Made by a program: the position numbers and the translations under genes
Shown: positions 48,401 through 58,377 of the stretch, in pieces
Layout: every line of letters starts with the position of its first letter
Position numbering within the stretch: the first letter of the stretch is position 1
The notes under the pieces: model-generated
Databases searched by the model: none
Seen by the model: the letters and a program-made list of their open reading frames with translations, nothing else
What the model was told of the DNA's origin: nothing
Assembly: GCA_025617745.1 (NCBI GenBank)
Contig: CM046853.1
Span: 57,621,233-57,685,232 of the forward strand
Direction of reading: 5' to 3'
DNA from: Heliocidaris erythrogramma
Taxonomy: Eukaryota > Echinodermata > Echinoidea > Camarodonta > Echinometridae
Length of the DNA stretch: 64,000 bases

Positions 48401-51400
48401 CCAGGGTCCCGGGTTCGAATCCCGGTCGGGGCATTGTAATTTTCTCACATTTCTTTATGACTTATTCAATTTACTTCAATCCTATCAATTATGATATTTT
48501 CTCTATTTATTCAAATCAACTTTTTGTTAGGGTGGACTTGGCCTTTAACTCTGGACTAATCTAGTTGCTCTTCTTTGGACATTTTCCAAAGCATGTATAT
48601 GTTTCTTAAAGTAGAACTTTAATGATTTTAAATATTGGCTTAATACTTATTATTGCATAGATGGCATAAATTAAACAAGGTTATCCAAATTCAACGCTTG
48701 GAAACATTTGAAGTAATGATTATTATCAATTATAAAACGGTAAAATACAGCCCCCGATATATCAGCCGAAGAGCTCCTCGAACGCTGCTGAGATATGTGA
48801 CGACACACCATGGACCAGTCCTGTCTAAGCAGACGATGTCCCATAACATCTTACACATTTTTCAGAGCCTATTTTGTGATCTCCTCTTCACTTATTTCTC
48901 TTCCTTCACTAGCGTCAGTCTTAATGTTAGTCTGTTGCCTCACTCTTAACTTTGTGTATGGTATTATTTTGATGAAAAATGCAGCGTTAAAAAAATAAAG
49001 GAATCAGTCACTTGTAAACAAAATAAGACGCCATTGTATTTTCAGCTGCTTGCACCGGGGCATGTTCGGCGTTTCAAGAGGGAACGAATACCATCCTGCT
49101 ATTATTCGGAGGGCTTTTCAATTTGAAAGTGGGGTTTATTTCATTGATCATTGACCCTTCTCCTGTGTATTTACAATCAAACGGTTTTAGCTATCAGAAT
49201 CAGTTTCACTTTCCCTTTATAATGGTGTGAAATAAGGTCATGTTTAAATACACCAAACTCTTTATAATTTGATAAATAATTGCATTGCAATTACGTTCAT
49301 TCATTATAGGACGTCGTCTGCTTAAGCAGGATCAATCCCGAGTGTGACGACATCAAAACATCGCTATATTTCTGGCGAATCCTCGGATATTCCAGATGCT
49401 GAGAAGAGCTTTTATTTGTGTTGTTTTTATAATCATCAGATACGCAGTTGACATAAAACTTATACGATTGCCATCTGTAAGCTTCCCAGTTTCTAGTGAT
49501 ACATTAATTGCCATATTTGTGATTTTCTTTGAATAGCTACTTTAAGGTGGGGGCTCCACACAGCATGAGCATACCCTATTTGGGGGCAAACAAGCGATTT
49601 GTACATGAGTGAAAAAGTATCCTTGTACAGTCTAAATAAACAAAGGTTTGTCTAATTAAATTCATTAGTCTGTTTGCGTTATTGATCTTTGTATGTAAAT
49701 GTTCTTCAAAAGTTAGCTTATCATCAATCACCACTCCCAAATCTCTCTCAGATGCTTGAGGGCACTTTGTGAATTATCAATATCACTAGTCATATTATAC
49801 ACATATGGACTTGTCAGGGCAGACTTGGGGTTACCAATGATGAGAACACTACATTTCTTAGGGTTGAATCTAAGCAGCCATTTGTCAGACCAGCATTTGA
49901 GCCTATCAAGATTCTTCTGAAGGGCAATACAATCCTTCTAATTTGTTATGGACTTGAAAATATATGCACTACTCTCAGAAATCGTGTCATTGGTTTCCTC
50001 ATTCCACGTCCATAGACCATGCATTTTATTTTTGCGTGCTATCGAACAAGTGGTTTCCTCAACCACGATATAGCCATCTACTCATGCAATTCATTAATTC
50101 TAGGATTAGTTCAGGAGGTCAAGAATCGTAGAAATCTAAAGCCAGGCAAAAAGCTATGGCCCGTATGGGCATGATTGATGGGGGACAGTTTTGGGCAATC
50201 CTGCACTATTATTGCGCAATTGAATTTAGTATACTGCAATCAACGATGGAGGCAATTTCCCATCGGCAGCCCAATAGGCCTTGAAAAATTATTTTGGTCT
50301 CGGTTCGGGATTGCTCGATGCACTCATCCAATGTACGAGGTTGTGATATAACCTAGACTACGGTATTCCTCTTTCATGTCTTTCATTACAGGTACTCTGA
50401 AACTTAGTTTTCGTACTACAGTCCAGATGACAGGGCATTAATAAAAGAGAAATTAATAAGATTTCGATTTAAATTAAATATATTGACAATGGATCTAATT
50501 CATTTCGTAATAAACATACCAACATCACCTAGATTGAGATATTATTATATTATACTAGTCTACATTTTATTTTATTTTATACAGCGGTCGTTTGAGCCGG
50601 GAGGATGGGGTGCATCAATCGCTGATCAAGTTCAGAGGTAAAATAATTTGAAGTTTGATGGTGACTGAATGCACATCAAATGGTCAATGGTCAACAGGGA
50701 AAGCAACTCGATCAATGTTGGTAGATGCTGCATTTGTACGCAAGCATGTACTGTAAACAAAAAATATTATACAGTCTACTTCTCGGCTCTATCCACTTGT
50801 TTTACTTTGTGTGCATTTGTTTTGTGAAATAACTATTAATACTAGAACTTCATATTGTGTCTCAAAAGCCATTTGTTTTAGTAGATATGTACTGCCTTCC
50901 TTAAGGAGCTTGCACCTTTAATTCTTATCAATGAAAATTTAGCGTCATATGAATGCTATGAATCATATAATAACAACCCCCACCATCATCATCATCATTA
51001 TCAGTACCACCACCACCATCACCTTTATCATTCATAATCATGAAAAACATCACTATCATTACCATCGTCATCATCACCATGATCACCATCACCACCATCA
51101 CCACCATCATCGTCATCATCACCATTACTATCGTCATGCATCTTAGAGACTATTTCTGCATTTTAAAAGATCATATTGTGATCTGGTAATAATGAAAATA
51201 GACTTGAGCGACATCCAACGCAACACATTTTTAAAGACACCAATGAACCAAATTGATTTTGATAGAAATTAGATGAAATTCTGATTAATTTGCTAAATAG
51301 AAATACATTATAGCAGCATTTGTGACAATTTGGCAATTATCACCAGGTAATGACTAATCATTTTAAACTTGTCCCAGATCATTATCATTGGTCTGGAATT

Positions 51401-54400
51401 TGGCTGTCTGGTCAACAGTTACCTCTCAATGATTTTTAGTCCTTTTTTTCTCCTTTGTTTAACTACACATGAGAACTTAAGTCAAGAATACCTGAAATTA
51501 AGATGAACTTATAGATAAAAAACTTTTTATTTTATTTGTACCCCTTTTCATTTCTTTCCCCAGAAAATGTGATATCATTTGTAGAGGATTCTCTGGCTAC
51601 AATTCTAAATGGGCATGTGCTGGCATGCAGTACATTCTTCCCTGCGAATTACTGCAAAATATTGCCATGGCAACTGTATTCTTTGGTGCAAATGATGCAT
51701 GTTTACCAGAACTGCAGCCAGAGAAGCATGTGCCTGTGGCAGACTATACCAAAAATATAAAGGTAGGATTGTGTGACATCTAGAGAATGTAGAACTGGAG
51801 AATTACTCCAGTTGTCAGCAGTAATCCTGGAACCCTGGCCAGGGTGCAAAATGAAATTTAGGGCAAGATTTAGAGCCTTGAAAACTCTGAATGATTTACT
51901 CACATTTTCTGGATCACAATGGATGTATTTTTGCTTGCTTTTTTGGTTGCTGTGCATGCTTGTTAGCATTTAGTATTTGATTGATTTGCATAAATAATTG
52001 GCTGTACGGCATGGGACGGACAGCCATGAGACTGACAATGTCGATCTAGTGAACCCTCAAAAAAGTTGTCAGAATGCCCATGTTCGTCTTGTAGGCTGTT
52101 TGTCTTGGAGGCTGTCAGTCTAATGGGATGTCCCAAAATATTTGGTAATTTGGGTATCTTGACTTTTGAATAGTGAAGACAATGACTACTGATAATCACC
52201 ATTCATTCTTATCCACAAAGGACTTGTGCATTAACAAGATTTTCAGCTCAATCTCTTTCTCACTAGTCCATTCACTTTCATGTTCATGTATATTCTGAAT
52301 CAGCCTTTAATTCTATTTCTCACAAAAATGTCTAAACCCTCGGCTTTAGATGGAGTTGATTAGTACATCAACTTATCAAGCTGAAGCAAAATTGAAATGC
52401 ATCAGAGTTTGAAAGAAATTAAGTACTGTACATGTGATTTATTGGGATCTTTCAGGAAATGTGATGTTGTGAACAGAGGTTTTTCTGGGTACAATTCCCG
52501 TTGGGCTCGCATGATCATGCAGACTGCCTTGCCTCCAGACCTCCTCAAAGACGCGGTTGCCATGACAGTGTTTTTGGGTGCTAACGATGCTTGCTTGCAA
52601 GAGGTGTGGCCATGTCAGTTTGTAGGTGTCCAGGATTATGCTGACAACATGAAGGTTAGGATTCAATAGTTAGTAGGTGCTAATGTGCTTTTTTATGCCC
52701 CCTGTGTCCTGAGTTTTCAAAACCCTGTTGAGGTACATGTTCAGATGTTGCAGGGTAACATACGAAAGCACATTAGCACCTACTTTGTAGATGTTATTAG
52801 AATTTGTTGTTCACTCTGATTTTTTGTTTGTCTGTTTTTGTTTTGTTTTGTTATCAATATAAATCCATTTAAGTCCATTAATTATCTCAAGCTTAGTATC
52901 TAACCAGTTCAGTTTGCAGTTCAGCGTCCTGTGTTGTTGGTTTTTTAATAACCAGTAATATAGCAGACTGACTGATATATGTATATATATTGCAGTTTTG
53001 AAAATGTCATTGTTCAAGGCAGGATGCTATAAAATGTCTCCACTTTCACAACTAATGGACTTCGTACAATACTTGTTTTAAAGAAAACCCAACTGATTAT
53101 ACTTGTCCAAATATTGATGTATTTTTGATTAACCAAAGAGCAAAAGCCATTTTAATTTGCTTGGCAGCTGACAAATTTGAGATGTGGAGATAATGATATA
53201 AAGATACCCTTTGATGCACTTGTAACTACCGGTAATCTTTTTTGTTTAGAATGTCTTTATTGGTGTGTATGTGGGTGCTTGTGTGTTTTTTCCATCTCAC
53301 AATTTGTAGAAAGTAGAAATTATTGGTCTGTGCAAATGCTGCTTGCATGTACATCTTCAACCTGTATTTTTGTTTCTTTTTCAAAGGCAATTGTGCAGTA
53401 TCTCGAGAGTAATAGCATTCGCAAAGAGAAGATTCTGCTGATCACACCTCCTCCAATAGATGAAGCAATGTGGGGTGAAGCCTGTAAAGAAAAAGGTATT
53501 CTTAAAATTTTTGATATTGGCTGTACTCTGATCTGGGCACTTTTTCATAAAACAAGGTATCATTGACAACTGCCCCATTTCTATGAGAAATTTGCTCTCA
53601 GCCAATCAGATATGCAAGTATTTCAGTACCTTATAACTGTTAATCAAGCTTGAGTTGGTTCATACTTTGATTACGGTAAAAAGTTACTGATGTACATGTA
53701 CTCAGCTGGTATAAAAGTGGTTTTTTTTTTAAATATTTCTATGCAATGAATATATTTTTAGAAAAAAAAAAGGGGGGTGGAAGAACTACTAGTTTGGTGA
53801 AAAGGTCTTGATAAAACAGTCAGAAATAGCCAATTCCCATAATTGTTTCAAACCGTATCGAGTCATTTAAAAAAAATTTCTACCAGGGCAGGGAGGTATT
53901 ATCTGGGGGGGGGGGGGAATCACTCACCACATTACGTGCTACGCAACCGTGTTCACAAAAAGCGTCAAAAATGGTATGTTTTCAGCCTTTAGGCATCGTC
54001 AACGTTTTCCTTAAAAAAAGGGTGCTTTTCAGCTTCATTCGCCATTTAGAGTACTAAATAACAAATTAAGTCTGTGACATTTAGGGTATGAATTGCATGA
54101 TCATGAGTATTTTGTTGATATGAATAACAGCGATTGGTGATTTGGATTGTTAGCATACAAATTAAATATGATATCACTAAAAGTTTATCTGTTTGTACTC
54201 AAAAAGCTTTATTTTGTTGTTTTTCCTGCTTAATAGGGGTTATTTAATTTAAACGCCATTGTGGGTATTGTACTAGGTACCTAAATAATTTATACGCCAC
54301 TTAGGGTATTTTTGGGTGGCATGATGACCCTGTTGACGCCATTTAGGGTATGTTTTTCTGATATGACGCTGTATAGGGTGCAAATTAGACTTCGTGCAAT

Positions 54401-56108
54401 ACGCCATTTAGGGTCCATTTTTGAAGTGTGTGGACGTGCTTGGGTAGCACATTTGTGTAAGAGTGACCCCCCAGGGGTATTATTGACCATACAAGCTTAA
54501 ACATTTTTTTTTTTCACAACAGGTGTAGCTCTGAATAGGACATTGAAAAATTCAGGGATTTATGCCAAAGCTTGCGTTACCTTAGCACAGGACATGGACA
54601 TAAAGGTGATTGATATATGGACCGCAATGCAGAATGAAGAGGTAAGCGGTGTAAGAGCAAGACAGCTTGCACCATTCTCCAAAAGTACTAGTCAAATGTT
54701 GCAGAGAAAGCAAGCCTCCCCAAAATTTTAAAGCAGTTTTGGCTTCCAAGCCCCCTTTCCACCCACCCCTCGAAAAATGAGTTTGACCGAATCTGGACTT
54801 GTGTAGATTGTTTATTTCCTTCTAGGAAGAGAGGCAGTATGGAGGGATAGTCTACAACTCAAAACTTGTGAAACTTATTAAAATGCAAAAATTGAAGCTA
54901 TAGGTATAGTGTACAAATTTTCTTCTGTTTACTAACTAACAACGAAAGTCCATGATTTTTATGCCTCCGTCCAGCGAAGGTGGTGCCTGAAGCATTATGT
55001 TTTCGGGTTGTCGGTCCCGCTCTCTTGTTAACGCGGTATCTCAAGAACCGTTTGAGATATGAACTTTAAACTTGGTGATAGGATGTATCACCATGGGAAG
55101 ACGATCTAATTTGATATTTGGGGTATGAGGTCAAAGTTCAAAGGTCATTGAGGTTAATTTCTAAAACTTCAGGTCTTAGCTTTGTTAAGCTCAAGTACCA
55201 TTTCAGATATGAACTTCAAACTCTGTACGAGTATGTGTTATATGAAGACGATCTGATTAGATTTTGGGGTATGTAGGTCAAAGTTCATAGGTCATAGAGG
55301 TCAATTCTAGAATTGCAGGTTTTAGCCTCGTCAACAGGATATCAAGAACCATTTGAGGTATGAAGTTCAAACATTTACGTACATGTAGGTCAAAGGTTAT
55401 AGAGGTCAGTATGCAGTGTTTTTTTTTATATCACAATATTCCTTTTGTACTAGAAGGAGATAAAGTGATCAGACTTTTGGTTTATTAGGTCATATGTCAA
55501 AGTGGTCAATTAATTGTAGGCTTCTTATATTGGTTATCAATATTTCAAGAACAGTTTGAATCATGAAGTTAATTGAATTTAGGCCAAGGCAGATAAGAGA
55601 CGCATTCGCATTCATCTTGTTTTTTGTAATTACTCTGTTTTATAAAACTGTAAAGTAAATGATATGTAAACAGTAAAGTTCTAAATTGTCTGAATTCTTT
55701 AAGGTCTTGTAAAACAAAAATGGAAAACAAAAATGATCTGTGGTGTTTCATTGTTTTATTTTGGCTTTCTGAACAAAATAAAATATGTCGGTTTGAAAAG
55801 ATGACACCCTAATTGAATGGACAATGCAGGTTAAGTGAACGTACACACAATATGCAACATGTACTATATTCCTGTGCTATTAGACTTCATTGTAATTGTT
55901 TTTCCTTTCCTTTTTGTTCTATTCTTGGTAGAACTGGGGTCAGCGATTCCTTTCCGATGGTCTCCATCTCTCAGCGGAAGGAGCTGGCTTCCTCTACAAG
56001 CAGATGTCCGGTTTTGTGGAAGACTGCACATCCTCTCTACCTCAGCAGTTCCCTGACTGGAGTGAAGTGGACTATGCCAATCCAGAGAAAAGCTTCCAGC
56101 AGAGTTGA
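39436..56108 (+). CDS. IAH1: SGNH/GDSL-type esterase, isoamyl acetate-hydrolysing esterase 1 family
   Basis: Predicted cytosolic hydrolase of short-chain esters. Coding exons 39436-39483, 50585-50637, one of two alternatives (51564-51762 or 52456-52654), 53387-53495, 54523-54641 and 55932-56108 total 705 nt, 234 residues; human IAH1 has about 248. Catalytic blocks are all present: LFGDSIT with nucleophile Ser13 (exon 1), block II Gly42 in RGFSGYN, block III GAND with Asn77 (alternative exon), and DGLHLS with Asp185 and His188 (last exon). LLITPPP (exon 4) and DIWTAMQ (exon 5) are family signatures. There is no signal peptide. Intron 1 is 11.1 kb and filled with repeats. Phases are consistent at all junctions. 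Confidence 0.92.
40262..41690. mobile_element. Multi-dyad inverted-repeat element in IAH1 intron 1
   Basis: The CCGAAATTTTCTGTCTCCAG segment occurs forward at about 40274 and 40909 and inverted three times at about 41550-41690, where a roughly 52-bp unit (TAAGAGGCTAACGTACTGGA) is tandemly repeated. Perfect local dyads are centred at about 40500 and 41345, with arms of about 100 bp containing GTGCACGAGTTCGTAATG. A wider symmetry centred near 40950 pairs most of the left half with the right half. Non-coding; the termini (CTAGGGCTTACC) are inverted repeats. Confidence 0.8.
41878..42911. repeat. 1-kb palindrome carrying two first-exon-like segments
   Basis: Arms 41878-42345 and 42434-42911 are near-identical inverted copies around an AT-rich spacer. 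Each arm contains an ATG-initiated 21-codon frame ending at a strong GTGAGT donor: 42552-42614 (plus) and 42156-42218 (minus), both starting MIDSAAILDLHDPGG. Each also has a CAAAATGGCGGC box resembling a YY1 site, on the strand opposite the frame. This looks like a gene 5' end captured into, or duplicated as, an inverted repeat. The parent gene was not recognised. Confidence 0.8.
43045..43200. repeat. Foldback hairpin related to the centre of the 32.5-kb palindrome
   Basis: TTTTTACCTTGCACAGGTAA is mirrored by TTGCAAGGTAAAAAAAGC, with TATATGGGACAATACACATG and its inverse between them. It shares GGCAGG(T)GTGATCAG and ACAAGTTACAC(A/G)TGCAA with about 32775-32885. Confidence 0.6.
43495..44896. 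repeat. 703-bp tandem duplication spanning a transposon boundary
   Basis: Unit 1 (about 43495-44197) and unit 2 (about 44198-44896) are nearly identical. Each contains the last part of the repA left half, the TTTTTAAGG target copy, the 15-bp array and inner unique sequence up to TGTGTGACGA. Units differ mainly in the number of 15-bp repeats and poly-C length (about 18 versus 26). Confidence 0.85.
43659..45871. mobile_element. TU-like foldback transposon with 15-bp repeat arrays
   Basis: Flanked by 9-bp duplications TTTTTAAGG (43650-43658 and 45872-45880), inserted in repA copy 2. The left terminus is an array of the 15-bp unit TAAAAATGCCAGAGG (about 43664-43978, repeated at 44368-44672 after an internal duplication). 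The right terminus (about 45595-45866) is the same unit in inverted orientation. The interior is non-coding, with poly-C, (TA)n and TTCGGAAT-type repeats. This matches the outer-domain structure of sea urchin TU elements as I recall them. Long open frames across the arrays are artefacts because 15 is a multiple of three. Confidence 0.85.
46192..47130. other. IAH1 intron 1, no feature recognised
   Basis: Non-coding intronic sequence. AATGGTCATATTGACCATTA near 46274 echoes the hairpin at the start of repA. Confidence 0.35.
48038..48078 (-). pseudogene. tRNA-Thr-like 3' half, antisense copy 1
   Basis: Antisense copy of the 3' half of the tRNA-like sequence at 48362: 3' acceptor strand, perfect T arm and part of the anticodon arm. 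The rest is absent. A second such half (48319-48357) lies next to the full-length unit. Confidence 0.7.
48319..48357 (-). pseudogene. tRNA-Thr-like 3' half, antisense copy 2
   Basis: Second antisense 3' half, followed within five bases by the plus-strand full-length copy, so the two form a hairpin of about 40 bp arms. Confidence 0.7.
48362..48433 (+). tRNA. tRNA-Thr(UGU)-like gene or pseudogene with U33 replaced by A
   Basis: Cloverleaf visible: acceptor GCCCGGA/TCGGGGC (one mismatch), D arm GCTCAGTTGGTAGAGC, anticodon arm CTGG-T CATGTAA TCCAG, and perfect T arm CCGGG TTCGAAT CCCGG. The anticodon arm closely matches tRNA-Thr(UGU), but the invariant U33 is A. A and B boxes are intact, so it may be transcribed, but decoding function is doubtful. 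It is embedded in a transposable element. Confidence 0.55.
50585..50637 (+). CDS. IAH1: IAH1 exon 2
   Basis: Acceptor TTATACAG. Encodes RSFEPGGWGASIADQVQ, with the GGWG motif shared with human IAH1, and ends in phase 2 (AG) before GTAAAA. Confidence 0.9.
50978..51130. repeat. (CAT/CAC)n microsatellite in IAH1 intron 2
   Basis: Imperfect ATC/ACC triplet repeat; the His-rich and Met/Val-rich open frames are artefacts. Confidence 0.9.
51564..51762 (+). CDS. IAH1: IAH1 alternative exon 3a
   Basis: 199-nt exon with acceptor CTTTCCCCAG and donor AAG/GTAGGA. It starts in phase 2 and ends in phase 0. Encodes KCDIICRGFSGYNSKW through VFFGANDACLPEL to VADYTKNIK, keeping block II Gly and block III GAND. 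It differs from 3b at an asparagine conserved in human IAH1 (Cys instead) and in the helix after it. It is uninterrupted and about 57% identical to 3b by eye (38 of 67 residues). Confidence 0.85.
52456..52654 (+). CDS. IAH1: IAH1 alternative exon 3b
   Basis: 199-nt exon with acceptor GATCTTTCAG and donor AAG/GTTAGG, the same phases and length as 3a. Encodes KCDVVNRGFSGYNSRWARM through VFLGANDACLQEV to QDYADNMK and is the copy closer to human IAH1, with NRGFSGYN kept. If spliced after 3a it would read GAA ATG TGA and stop, so the two are incompatible in one mRNA. Confidence 0.9.
52668..52795. mobile_element. Small MITE in IAH1 intron
   Basis: AGTAGGTGCTAATGTGCTTT at the left and AAAGCACATTAGCACCTACT at the right form perfect 20-bp inverted termini about 13 bp downstream of exon 3b. 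Confidence 0.75.
53387..53495 (+). CDS. IAH1: IAH1 exon 4
   Basis: Acceptor TTTTCAAAG. Encodes AIVQYLESNSIRKEKI, then LLITPPPIDEAMW to CKEK, ending in phase 1 before GTATTC. Confidence 0.9.
53535..53650. mobile_element. MITE-like fragment (family of 7340-7495)
   Basis: Shares CATAAAAC(A/T)(A/T)G(G/T)TATCATTGACAA-type ends, TTATAACTGTTA and CAATCAGAT segments with the element at 7340. Non-coding. Confidence 0.4.
53980..54420. repeat. Dispersed ACGCCATTTAGGGTA degenerate repeats
   Basis: CGCCATTTAGGGT-like words recur at about 54041, 54253, 54294, 54337 and 54400 at irregular spacing within IAH1 intron 4. No coding potential. Confidence 0.5.
54523..54641 (+). CDS. IAH1: IAH1 exon 5
   Basis: Acceptor TTCACAACAG. 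Encodes VALNRTLKNSGIYAKAC to VIDIWTAMQNEE, ending in phase 0 before GTAAGC. Confidence 0.9.
54957..55600. repeat. Repeat with tandem AGGTCAAAGGTCA-like motifs, copy 1
   Basis: Internally repetitive, period roughly 125-130 bp. Each period has a TATCTCAAGAACC(G/A)TTTGAG-like segment, ATCACCAT(G/A)GGAAGA, and AGGTCAAAGTTCA plus GGTCATAGAGGTCA. A second copy is at 58378-59010. The half-site pairs resemble nuclear-receptor DR1 elements. Located in IAH1 intron 5. Confidence 0.65.
55932..56108 (+). CDS. IAH1: IAH1 exon 6 (terminal) with catalytic Asp-His
   Basis: Acceptor TTCTTGGTAG. Encodes NWGQRFLSDGLHLSAEG, with Asp185 and His188 of the triad, and ends at TGA 56106-56108. Confidence 0.92.
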   Translation, partial: NWGQRFLSDGLHLSAEGAGFLYKQMSGFVEDCTSSLPQQFPDWSEVDYANPEKSFQQS

Positions 56109-56381
56109 TGATGTGGTGCTCCCTCCATGTTCTTTCATGTGTCCTCAATTTAAGCCATTTGACAAAGGGCATATGATCAACTGAAATCTAAAAATTATCG
56201 CATCCCTCGTAGAAACTTTCTTGTTCATGGATTGTTCAAGAGCACTCTGTGTGATTAAAGATAAAGTTGAGTTCTGGTCATGCGATCACATTGTGAAAGA
56301 ATCTGTCTGGAAACAATTTGGAATGGTTTGTGATATAGTACATAAGAAGTGATGTATGCTGTAAGGTTTCGGAATCAACAA

Positions 56382-56387
56382 AATAAA
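56382..56387 (+). terminator. IAH1: IAH1 polyadenylation signal
   Basis: First AATAAA downstream of the stop codon, 274 bases past it. A longer 3' UTR cannot be excluded. Confidence 0.6.
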
Positions 56388-56399
56388 AAGTCGACTCAA

Positions 56400-58370
56400 T
56401 CCTGCTCACATGCACTTTACACAATGTATATATGGGATTACACACACACATGGCATGAAATTTTGGCCCAAACATTTCAGCTGTTTCTTGTTATATTTTG
56501 AAAAAGAGAGCATTTTAAGAGCAATCCTTTTCAGGGGACATTTCTTCTATGATGAAAATGCTCACAAATTATTTTTCACCTTTCCCAGAACTCAACCTTA
56601 TCTTTAAACATATTTCTTCTAGGAAATCAACCTCTATATTTTTAAATATTTTAACACCAGAGTTCTATTTTAGATAGTTTCCCTACATGCTTTAGAAAAT
56701 CAGATCTTTTACGTGGACAGCCTTGACTTTTGTTAAATACTACCAGCCACTGCATATGAATATAGTCTATGTATAACCATACTACAGCATGTTTTTAAAA
56801 TACAATTTTGTTTTCCCTGGATATTTCTCAATTTTTTTGTGATACCTATTTGCTGTTTTAAAGTGACTGGCCACAAATTGCCTAAAGTTGTTCAATGCTT
56901 TCCATGAATTTCTCAAAGAATTTCATATTAAGAGTATCAAAACTGTTCTCTGTGATGAGCAATATTTAAAGATAATCGGGTATTGAGGAATGATGCTACA
57001 TGTACCTTTAATTTCAGAAAGAAAATGGAAGATACATGTACATGTATATCACAAGCATGCAATATTTGTAATATTAGTGGTATTTTATGCTTCCCAGCCA
57101 TTTTGGGAACAGTTTATACTTTAAGAATCTGTTGATACCATCTGTGTGTGTCTTTGAGCACTTTTTGAAAGCTCTTGTTTTTAAAACAACATTAGATATT
57201 GTATTCCTGTTGCAACTTGGCAGGTACGCTTGATGTACATTTGAAGATGTTAAATTTTTGAAGCATGTGTTATGGTCCCCCTCAGTCTCGTGTAAAACAC
57301 ACCTCTTTGTCTCGTAGTTCTAAATCCTATTGTTCAAATACATGTACTTAATCTCTATTAACAGCTTCATTTGTGGTAAAGGATCTGGAAGACCAAAGCT
57401 ATTGTCCCCCTTTGGAATACAAAGGCAGTGCTAAGTCATGTCTTGCACTATAGAAATTAAGTTTTAATAGGTATTGAAGGATTATAATTAGCCATGGTGT
57501 GTAAGGGTATAATAAAGTGTTGGTCAAAGTCATGGATATGGTTAATATGTGTTGGTTTATACAGCTTTTCTGATTGGGACGATGGCATCTGCATCAACAT
57601 GATTCAGGGTAATGTTTTGAAAATCACTCTCCTTTTAAAAGTATGTATCCAAGTTTCATGAAACCTAGACACAAGGGTCATTGAATACTCATCATTATGA
57701 AGGGCATTTTTCAGATCAAATCTATGTTTCAGATCAATTGAGGTGGCTTTACCACAGTGTCTGGTTTGCATGAATTGGGTTAAAACCTGCCAAACATTTC
57801 ACCTTTCTAGCCTTAATAATTCCCGACGAGCAAGGTAAAGCTCTTTTCTGATTTATACAAGTAGTTTCAATCACGTGACCATTCTTGTTGAGTGCAAGTG
57901 TGGATTCTCTTGAATCCATTAGTGGAAATATGCAGGAAATTCAAATCCTTTTCAGGGGAGGGGGGGGGGGGTAACAATAGGTCGTCCCTCCTGATGAATA
58001 GAATTGCATAACACATCTCCGCCACTGCTTGAATCACAGGGATATTCATGATTGAGCGAATCAGCATTGTCAGAATAATTTTATTGTAGTTGACTGCAGT
58101 GATATAGAACTGATATTGAAGTGTGATTTGTGTAAAATGTAGGCATTCCAGAATAACTGATATGAAAATTGAGTTCTATCCTCTGGCTCATGGGTGCCCA
58201 GAAGAATATTCAGATAAACACAACTCAGACATACAATTTATGTGATATATGTTACTATATTTTTGTAATTGTATAATACATTTCTCATTTCTAGAGAAAG
58301 ATATCCTTTGTGTAATACTGCAATATATACCACTTCACTTCTGCATTGTTTTGCCCCTGAATCAAGAGGA
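56400..58370. other. Downstream flank of IAH1, no gene recognised
   Basis: AT-rich, with a poly-G run at about 57956-57971. Another AATAAA-like site at about 57509 could serve a longer 3' UTR. Confidence 0.35.
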
Positions 58371-58377
58371 AATGTCA

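Larger units (their letters stand above)
47441..48545. mobile_element. Inverted-repeat element inserted at TTAA in the LINE, carrying tRNA-derived segments
   Basis: The left end AGGCCAAGTCCACCCTAACA is mirrored at the right by TGTTAGGGTGGACTTGGCCT variants. TTAA flanks both ends, consistent with a 4-bp target duplication. Inner arms also match (GTGACGTCACCCACTCACTA at about 47622 against TAGTGAGTGGGTGACATCAC at about 47838), including GAAATTTTCAGTGTTATGCT-type sequence. The tRNA-derived block sits asymmetrically in the right half. Confidence 0.7.
47131..49965 (-). mobile_element. Decayed LINE (CR1/L2-like reverse transcriptase C-terminus) with nested insertions
   Basis: On the minus strand three blocks read as the end of a non-LTR reverse transcriptase. 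About 49960-49530: RFNPKKCSVLIIGNP, DLGVVIDDKLTFEEH, then YAHAVWSPHL. About 48600-48546: ENVQRRATRLVQS. 47440-47131: KGLPYAQRLRKLNIP, RGDMIETYKIFN, TRGHSKKL, YVRIRKPWNNLHN, ending SFEVALDHS. The blocks are in the expected order and are separated by foreign sequence (about 48605-49525 and 47441-48545). There are in-frame stops and at least one frameshift, so it is dead. It lies antisense in IAH1 intron 1. Confidence 0.8.
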
